Shown in pieces: positions 57,323 to 64,000 of a DNA stretch of 64,000 nucleotides. Numbering within the stretch: position 1 is the first letter of the stretch; every line of letters begins with the position of its first letter. The stretch is taken from the NCBI GenBank assembly GCA_032622095.1, contig CP136061.1, positions 124,138,754 to 124,202,753 on the forward strand. Reading direction: 5' to 3'. The DNA is from Siphonodentalium dalli. Lineage: Eukaryota; Mollusca; Scaphopoda; Gadilida; Siphonodentaliidae. The notes below the pieces were generated by a model, which saw nothing but the letters and a program-made list of their open reading frames with translations, was not told the origin of the DNA and did no database searches. The position numbers and the translations under genes are program-made.

Positions 57323-57823
57323 TTAAAGGTACGGTTGGCCTTGGCGGTGGGTATCCTGTGAAAATATTTCCACCCGTCAAAAACCGCCACAAACAGAAAG
57401 AACATCAAAATGTAGACAGACTTTGTCCGTATATAAATAAGAAATATCGCATAAACAGTATGTTATTCTCATATGTTTAACCATTGTTATGTAAACAAAA
57501 GCCAAAAAGTTACCTTTCTGGTGTTTGTTTATATTATGATGGTAAACATAAAGAGCGTTCTTTGTTGGTGAATTCCTGATATGGAACTAATAAAGAGCGT
57601 TTATGCCATTTGTGTGTGATTAGCCATTAGCATTGTGCTGTCCTCTGTAACCCAATCAGGCTCTTGCTTAGGTCAAATATAGTAGGTATTTATGATAACA
57701 TGCTGTTTACGCGATGGTCATGGTATATATGAACGAAACTGTATGCGTTTTAATGTTTTTCTGTTTACGGTGTTTGGAACAAATATGAATATTTTCGACA
57801 ATTAAGGCCTCACGTGCCTTTAA
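57323..57823 (+). mobile_element. TTAA MITE, family L, copy D
   Basis: Begins TTAA-AGGTACGGTTGGCCTTGGCG and ends 'ggcctcacgtgccTTTAA'. Collinear with copies A-C and particularly close to copy A at its ends. It lies between the two units of the segmental duplication. Confidence 0.88.
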
Positions 57824-58350
57824 ACATTCCGAAATTGCGCGACCATTTTGTTCGACTTAAGGAATCCGACTAGTTTATCAAGCTAGCGTTCAATGGGGCA
57901 AATGTCTAAATATAGACATTTGGCGCGGAAAACGTCATGGATTGACGTAACTGATTCATAGTTTACGTCTGCTTGTGCAACGTTTTTCAATCCGACTTGC
58001 GCGAAGTGTCTTCTCGTTACCAGTGACCTACACAAATGCAAGAAATGAGTAAAACTGCCATGCAAAGTCAAAGCTATATCGGTATGTTTATTTTCACATT
58101 TACGATATGCAAAGGGTCAGGGACGTGGCGATAGAGAGGGTGCATGGGAAGGCATATATTTTGCAGTTGGAAATGTTATAAATGTCATTAAAATCAGGGG
58201 CGTACGACAGGGGTATCATCCCCAACTTTGGCCGATACCATGTTCAAGTTCAAGTTGGTTGAAATTTCAGAACGAAAGTAGATTTGCTCTAAAAGTTTGG
58301 TTTTCCAAACGGTATTTACTGTGAAATTTGAGCTATTTTCATACTCCCTG
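57824..58350. other. spacer with small palindrome
   Basis: CAAATGTCTAAATATAGACATTTG (written in two halves: 'caaatgtcta' / 'tagacatttg') at about 57899-57923 is a near-perfect hairpin. No gene seen. Confidence 0.45.
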
Positions 58351-59244
58351 TCAATTTATTTCTATTTAAATTTCCGTCTGCTTCAATGGGATGCAGTTGT
58401 TACTGTTATAAATTGTAAAGTGGACATCGCCGTCTTCTACCGTCTAGACACATCCCTGCTGAAAACACTTTACAACGGATCGAAAGTATAAGTTGAATTG
58501 TTATGATAGTTTGGTTTTCGATATGTAGGGCTCAAGTATAGTGACAGTGTGCATGCCATATATAGACTAAATGGCACTCGGATGGAAATTCCCAACCCAT
58601 GGCATTGTGCACATGGGGTGTTAACATTTTACAGTTTAGAATTTTCGAACAGTTGAGATACTAGTTTGAAATTCTAACCCCGGATGCAATTGAAATTTGC
58701 CAGTTGGATATTTGGTCTGGTGCAATTGGAAAATCGAACTATGACACCCCCCCCCCCCCCCGGCGCCAATGACAAACCGCCACCCCCCCCCTAAACGGAG
58801 ACCATTAGCCACGCCAGTGATGGCACATAGGCCTAGTTGTAATATGTGCTACGTATATGTAGCCTACGTATGGCATGTCACCTTGCATGAGAAGTGACCA
58901 AAAACATATCAGAAAAATGGAAGAAACTGTCGTAAAGTGAGGCCGGGGGTCTGCCAAAATATTGTTAAAGGTGGGGTCCAACCCCGGGGTCACATTCAGA
59001 AGGGATGTGTGTCACTGTCACCAATCTCTAAATAAGCAGTTTGTTTACATGTATATAAAATAGGCCTAATATAGATCAAGATATATTTAAAACGGAAGAA
59101 TGACATTGGGGCTTTGTCAGCACGTGTCCAAAAGTTTGCCGTCCAACCTAACGGTTTCTTGTTCAGTGAGCATGCTCTGATAAGGCACTTTATCTGTCCC
59201 ACCAACAGCAGTAGATGTTTACTGGAGCCTTGCGTGTCTGTCTT

Positions 59245-59505
59245 TAAAGACATAGTATATGGACTTGTTCGAGTTTGTGAAACTGATAAGTTTTAGTATT
59301 CAGGTGTTGCCAACCTGGAGAATGTAGCATTCTACTAATATCGCAGAAAATTAAAAAGAAATCGACCATACCACTCAATCGAAAACATCGTCAAAACTAA
59401 GCTCAATTGTAAATATTTACATCTGATGGATTCGGGACGCAACAATCGGCGACAAACAATCACAAATGATTTCGCCATCCAGAGTCAGTGCATTTAATTA
59501 ATATA
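59245..59505 (+). repeat. dispersed repeat, inverted partner of 24990-25260
   Basis: Shares 'tatggacttgttcga', 'gtgaaactgataag', 'cgaaaacatcgtc' and 'caattgtaaatatttacatc' with the minus strand of 24990-25260. It is absent at the equivalent place of unit A, so it entered unit B after the duplication, or was lost from A. Confidence 0.65.
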
Positions 59506-61159
59506 TCAGAATGATGGTATGTGTTGGCAATTTTGATTAATATTCGTAAAAAGAACAACTTTGAGTAAGAATATTCTCCATTTCTATTGGATAACCTACC
59601 GGAGTGTCTGACATCACTTTAATACCCATGGCTGTTGCCATGGGAGCTAACTCTAACATAATTTCCCAGCAAAGTTGTGATTGTTGACTATTTTCCCCCG
59701 AGAAAACATTTTCGAAATCGAACTATAAGATACTGTGGGGGGATCTGTTCCTCGAAAACTCATTCCGCCGAGCACAATTCCCATTCCGAGCGGTAGAATA
59801 TACGATTCCGCGAAAGATTTGCTCGATTTGCCACGACCATGTTTACTAATTGGTGTATTTTGAGGGAGCAACTTATGTGATGACATATTCAAAAGATAAG
59901 ACTTGTTTCCAAGGTATTTACTCTTCGCATACTTATTCGTTAGACCCATATATAGAATGATGAACCAAATTACAAGAATTTGAGAACTTTGCTCACTCAT
60001 ATCCAAACACTAAGAAGAAAAGTATTGTGTACAAATGTGAATGTTGAAGCGAAGAGATGATTTTTTGGACAATAAATTGCTTACGTTTATCCGCAAGCAT
60101 CCCATCGTACTTTAAACAATACAGATCTATGATCAACTTGAAAATACGCGATTTTATCCTGACATATATAATGCCTTCAAAGTAACACTATACCATACCT
60201 TTCGATTCTGTTTTCGGAGTGTTCCGATTCACGAAACGCCAGTTAATTGCTTCGTTTTGTATATATGCATGGGCTTGTAAACGCGTTAAATTTCCTCTCT
60301 CTGGTACACGAAAACAACCTCGCCTATGCCTCGGATGAATACGAATACCACAAACTTGGTCATTTATAATATACTAAAGTAGATTCAAATACTCTTTTTT
60401 GAAAATATGTTAGTGACTGCTGGAACCCAAAGCCCGCCCGCCCCACCACAATATATGTAACCCCCCCCCCGGCCCCCCCCCCCCCCCCCACCGCCCAGTA
60501 CTGAATCTCAAACAATATAAAGTAAAAATATATATTCCCCATGCAGGCGAACCCCTGTTTCCATCAACCATATATTCGATATTTTTGTGTCATCCATGCA
60601 CCCCAAATGTCCTAGTATACTGGTCTCTAAATATCACATCTGATAGTTCGGTGTTCCCTATATATATATGATTACAAACCTATGCATAACTTAATTTACA
60701 TAGCAGTAATTTAATAACTCTGTCGGGGAATATTCGATCATAATAAATACATGTATCTTGTATCATCGTTGATTATTTGCCCTGCTATTCGATATATACC
60801 GTACTGACCTATATAGCTGTCGCTCATCACAATTTAAAGTAAAATGTGCGACTTCCGGGGCGAAACTGGTAATTACACTGACGTGGGAAAGTTTACAACG
60901 ATGAATACTGGTTATATCAGGAAAATGAGGACATCGATAATTTTGTGATAACATTATCCGAAAATGTACTGGAAAAAAGAGTCTGATTGCATGCCCCTTT
61001 AACACTTTAACGTTTGGAGACGTTTATCGCTAGAGAACTGGACCTTTCTAGTCTAAATCGAAAGAGCATCGATCGGGCGATAATTGAACTTACTGGGGCG
61101 ACAACCGTGCAGGTAATACTGGCCCCACCATCATAGACACCCGTAGGATTTTCATATGG

Positions 61160-61975
61160 AGAACTGACTATATATGCACTTCAATCAGTAGGTTATATGC
61201 TTTTAAAAAAATTGGGTAGACATCACACAAAGTTGCTCGGTTGCCATGGCAACGGCTTAAATAAACATGCCGACTGTTGAGATTTCAACAACTGGAATGC
61301 TTACATTTAACCACCTATTTTGAGTTGGATTCGTTAAAACTGCGTGCACACATCTATGTTTGCTATATGAACATATATACCTTGTCGGGAAATGCCAGGC
61401 ACAAGTTAACAGACCATATATATCTCCGTTGTCATGGTAACGATCGAATACCACTTCATATGGTGGATACAAATGGGGTAAATATATGGCCGTTAGCGCA
61501 GGCTGCCATGCAGATGTCGCAGACAACATTATATTGCAGAGAACTGACTATATATATTTCGATTAGTGAGTCATATGCTTTCAAAAATAATGGGGTAGAC
61601 ATCATACTAAATTGCTCGGTTGTCATGGCAACGGCTTAAAAATACATCCAAATATATGAAGCTTCCGACAGTTGGAAAGCTTATATTTAACCAATTATTT
61701 CGCGTTGGTTTCGTTAGAACTGCGTGCACACATGTAAGTTTGCTACATAAACATATATAACGTGTCGGCAAATGCAAGGCACAAGTTGACTGGCCACATA
61801 TATCTCCGTTGTCATGGTAACGATCGAATACCACTTTATATGGTGGGTACAGATGGGGTAACTAAATGACTGGTTGGCGCAGGCTGACATGCAGATATCG
61901 CAAACAACATTATATTGCATGCAGGGAACTGACTATATATATTTAAATTAGTGAGTCATATGCTTTCAAAAATAA
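61160..61975. repeat. satellite, two 380-bp units plus a partial one
   Basis: Units start at about 61160, 61540 and 61924 with 'gaactgactatatat'. Each continues 'catatgctttcaaaa', 'gttgctcggttg(c/t)catggcaacgg', 'gttggtttcgtta(g/a)aactgcgtg', 'gtcggcaaatgc' and 'ctccgttgtcatggtaacga'. Each unit has two X-box-like palindromes. A lone inverted unit is at 10150-10560. Minus-strand frames of 68-90 codons run along the units but break at different places. Confidence 0.85.
61240..61253. promoter_or_regulatory. perfect X-box palindrome in satellite
   Basis: GTTGCCATGGCAAC. Related sites follow at 61428-61441 (GTTGTCATGGTAAC), 61619-61632 (GTTGTCATGGCAAC) and 61808-61821 (GTTGTCATGGTAAC), all fitting the RFX half-site pattern GTNRYC-AT-GRYAAC. 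Spacing is 188, 191 and 189 bp. Confidence 0.45.
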
Positions 61976-62280
61976 TTGGCGGGAATACGAGCAAAAACAT
62001 AAATCACGGTTTTCAATATTTTGCTGGCTTATTTTTGGCAACAGAATGATCGGGGAACGTGTCCCGGTTGACGCTATAGATGTAACCATTAACACAATAT
62101 GTTATTTAACTTACCTTATATCTGTGTTTTAAAGTTTTTCGGCTGGTAAATTTGAAAATTGCTCGGTCGACAAGCGGAATTACTCACAATTAACGGAATC
62201 GGCATTTGCTCGGGCTGAATGGGTTTTCGAGGAACAGATCCCCCCCCACAGTGTAACTTCTGAAGCATATATATACGTAA

Positions 62281-62445
62281 TTACTTACCTGGCCGAGGAG
62301 GAACCGTGTTTCAAAAGGCGGTGCTCCCTGGTTGAGTCCTTACAATTGTACTTCGGTTTGGATGACCCCCAGCGATTATCCCATGGAAATGCGGGTAACT
62401 CGACTGTGCAATTAATGCATCATGGGGTCCGCGCTCGCCCTTTAT
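62281..62445 (+). ncRNA. U1: U1 snRNA, near full length (gene variant or pseudogene)
   Basis: It has the standard order of U1 parts in about 165 bp. TTACTTACCTGG is the splice-site-pairing 5' end (first base A replaced by T). 'ccgtgtttcaaaaggcgg' is stem-loop I with a changed U1-70K loop. Stem-loop II has 'aattgtacttcgg' in place of the usual U1A loop ATTGCACTCC. 'gattatcccatggaaatgcg' is stem-loop III, followed by the conserved 'taactcgactg'. The Sm site is altered (AATTAATGC instead of AATTTNTGG), and stem-loop IV is shortened. Changes in the 70K, U1A and Sm sites suggest a pseudogene or a diverged variant. Confidence 0.75.
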
Positions 62446-62690
62446 AAGTCCATAATGGTCTTGAGTTATATTACTAAATGGGTAAGGTATGATATTATTT
62501 CATGTTATCAATCTGTCATATTATTATAGAGCTTGCCTCTAAATTGATGTCTACGTAAATTGGAAGGGGGTAAGATATCAGGTCGCTAAATACCGATAGA
62601 TCTACAAGTTTTGGTTGTCACACAAAGTTATACCCTCTTTGTTTTGCCATATCATGAATAGACTACCCACATAACGCTCTTTATTATTCT

Positions 62691-62993
62691 ATGTTAAAGA
62701 AAAATCGGTACCCGACTTTTTCTAAACTCATGCATGACTTGAAAAAGTCTTCCTATCGCAAAATAATTATAAACCCAGCATTACAAGACTTATTACGAAT
62801 TAATTGACCGGAACCGGACAGGGATGAAACAAAATTTGACATAATTTCATGTATCAAACCGCCCGGATCTTACATATATATACATGCATTGTACATACCA
62901 TTATATTGGGTATACATATACTATTTCTATAAAACTGACGACCATACTGACGATGCGTGATTATGCCATGTGCATATATTTTTTCACTCCCAG
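62691..62993. other. spacer; MITE-like remnant
   Basis: The end of unit B passes into 'ataacgctctttattattc', a short remnant of the internal motif of MITE families G/L (62670-62692). AT-rich sequence with 'tacatatatatacatgc' follows. Confidence 0.4.
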
Positions 62994-63217
62994 TTCCAGA
63001 GGAAACACCTAAGAGAACAAGAAGTTCAAGGGAGACTAAAAGGACATTAGAGAGAACCATTTCTGTTGTCCAAAGGTCGTCAGCGAAGAAGAAGAGAAAA
63101 CGAGAATATGTGCGACGTGAGCGAATCGTCAATCACAGTGACACAAATATACATCGGAGAAGGCCAAATGGTATATACTACTATTCGGAGTATTCGCCTT
63201 TCAAAATTCAGAATTAG
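62994..63217 (+). CDS. possible exon encoding a basic, Lys/Arg-rich segment
   Basis: A pyrimidine-rich stretch ending 'tttttcactcccag' (62980-62993) looks like a splice acceptor. A purine-rich open frame follows, reading VPEETPKRTRSSRETKRTLE, then SSAKKKRKREYVRRER, a nuclear-localisation-like basic cluster. It stops at TAG (63215-63217). Alternatively, GTATAT at 63169 could act as a donor, giving an internal exon of 175 bp. The purine-rich composition is typical of exons with splicing enhancers. No family recognised and no companion exon found. Confidence 0.35.
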
Positions 63218-63608
63218 CCATTAAGTGACACATAATTTTCAGCCTAAAAAATCCACTCAATTTCACCCTTCTGTCAAAATTGAGTTTTTTTTATTTATTG
63301 GGGGGTGATTTATATCTTGGGTCGCTATATTATGTAGCTACCGGCCACTGGTCAGCAGATGAATACCCGTGATCGACAGGCGTTGTAGTCTTTGATTTTT
63401 TTTAAACTATAGTTTAGATAATTCACAGAGTTAATACGAACCTTATAGAACGTGCAGCAATCGAGATAACTCAATGCATATAGTCGAACAGGCGTGTTAG
63501 TAACACCCCAACATGGACTAACTAAATGTCAGCTGTATGTGGGGTGGATATTTGCACAGTCAGAAAATTAATACCAAATTGACATTGTTCAAATTGACCC
63601 TCTCTTAA
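63218..63608. other. spacer; small AAATTGAG hairpin
   Basis: 'ccactcaattt...aaaattgag' (63253-63286) forms a short hairpin followed by a T run, and then GGGGGGTG. Otherwise nothing recognised. Confidence 0.4.
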
Positions 63609-63610
63609 TA

Positions 63611-63841
63611 TGCCCTATAACTAACTCGCGGCCATTTTGGATCCACCAGGTCCGGTTCCGTGGTTTCATAGATTCATCCATCACCGGTTCCGTGGTTTCA
63701 GTGCTACAGGTTAAAGTTTTGGAGTAGCATTTCCATATATGGAGCTTTTGAATTATTCATGAATACCATATATGGAAAGTTAAGTAAAACCACGGAACCG
63801 GACCTGGTGGATCCAAAATGACGCGAGTTAGTGATAGGGCA
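63611..63841. mobile_element. MITE with 55-bp inverted ends, TA flanks
   Basis: Ends TGCCCTATAACTAACTCGCG (left) and, from the right, TGCCCTATCACTAACTCGCG. They extend inward over 'catttttggatccaccagg'-like sequence and 'tccggttccgtggttt' for about 55 bp. TA lies at both edges (63609-63610, 63842-63843). 'ggttccgtggtttca' is present twice in the left arm (63654, 63684), and the loop has a second hairpin 'ccatatatgga...tccatatatgg'-type pair. 231 bp, non-coding. Confidence 0.85.
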
Positions 63842-64000
63842 TATAGTACAATGTACAATGAATATTATGTAGATGTATTATTATATGTTTCACACCTTCC
63901 ACACAGAGAATGGAGATCGTGTCCATCGAAATATACCCCACATAGTGATGATACCCTGCCAAAGAGAGTATGCAAAGAAGATAGGATGGCCCGATGGCTG

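Larger units (their letters stand above)
59732..62252. mobile_element. 2.5-kb element with 35-bp inverted ends
   Basis: The left end (59732-59765), with 'tgtggggggatctgttcctc' then 'gaaaactcattc', is matched by the inverse at 62218-62252, with one extra pair of Gs and one substitution. Similarity continues weakly inward ('gagca', 'cattccg'). No target duplication is obvious. It contains AT-rich sequence, poly-C tracts (60463-60489) and the X-box satellite at 61160-61975. No transposase frame is recognised; a 117-codon minus frame at 59653-60006 crosses the left boundary. Confidence 0.65.
58360..62690 (+). repeat. tandem segmental duplication, unit B (carries longer U1; split by insertion)
   Basis: Corresponds to unit A (55400-57290) in block order. 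It is interrupted by a dispersed repeat at 59245-59505, and by a 2.5-kb inverted-repeat element (59732-62252) just upstream of U1. Unit B lacks the roughly 480 bp that follow U1 in unit A. A poly-C run (58747-58760) and a repeat-T stretch (58580-58750) are further differences. Confidence 0.7.

Noticed and set aside
61257-61920. Minus-strand frames with a recurring 'VFDRYHDNGDI' peptide in the satellite, and a similar one at 10250
   Set aside because: The similarity follows from the repeated DNA, including the X-box palindrome. Frames end at different points in each unit, so no conserved protein is implied.

Overview
This window looks like nuclear DNA from an animal, most likely a marine invertebrate. 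It is AT-rich, has no operon-like gene runs and almost no long open reading frames, and is packed with decayed transposable elements, foldback elements, minisatellites and microsatellites. Three things point towards a lophotrochozoan (mollusc-like) genome. One is a tRNA-derived SINE whose tail resembles mollusc SINE tails. The second is two elements built like the bivalve 'pearl' / Helentron-derived elements. The third is a set of minisatellites with the recurring phrases 'gtccgtccgt', 'ccggatgataac' and 'gccataactc'. This taxonomic call is an inference; no complete host protein-coding gene was recognised.

Layout. 1-10 kb: AT-rich spacer, a two-unit minisatellite relic, a small Transib-like element with a 5-bp target duplication (2519-2989), then four foldback elements with long inverted arms (3735-4443, 4584-5040, 7322-7832, 7835-9603). 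10-17 kb: one diverged unit of a satellite repeated at 61-62 kb, a SINE split by a hAT-type MITE (11471-12115), an ATATAA minisatellite, two families of TTAA-flanked MITEs, a LINE 3' end and a piggyBac-like MITE with hairpin-rich ends. 17-30 kb: few elements. It holds a duplicated segment of unknown nature (17.0 / 17.6 kb), a possible terminal exon (20.15 kb), a LINE endonuclease-to-RT linker fragment, a two-copy inverted-repeat family, a nearly perfect 246-bp palindromic piggyBac-like MITE (26646-26891) and two minisatellite blocks. 30-45 kb: a TTAA MITE with a nested insertion, a Helentron-like element with about seven internal units (31810-33071), a second SINE, a long TC microsatellite, further minisatellites and a 1.3-kb piggyBac-like element (38525-39865). 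45-54 kb: mariner-like palindromic MITE, Helitron-like 3' ends, another piggyBac-like element, the second Helentron-like element (50970-52222) and, abutting it, a broken non-LTR reverse transcriptase on the minus strand. 54-64 kb: more TA-flanked MITEs and a tandem segmental duplication whose two copies each carry a U1 snRNA sequence (56510-56627 truncated; 62281-62445 nearly full length). One copy of the duplication is split by a 2.5-kb inverted-repeat element containing a satellite with RFX/X-box-like palindromes about 190 bp apart. A possible basic, purine-rich exon lies at 62994-63217.

How the parts relate. The window is best read as an accumulation of transposons rather than a gene neighbourhood. 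Many insertions are nested or abutting (hAT MITE in SINE; TTAA MITE in a dispersed repeat; unknown insert in a TTAA MITE; LINE against Helentron-like element), so relative ages can be deduced. TTAA-flanked elements of at least four terminal types dominate, which suggests that piggyBac-like transposases have been very active here. All boundaries and copy relations were found by reading the sequence; no alignments or searches were run.
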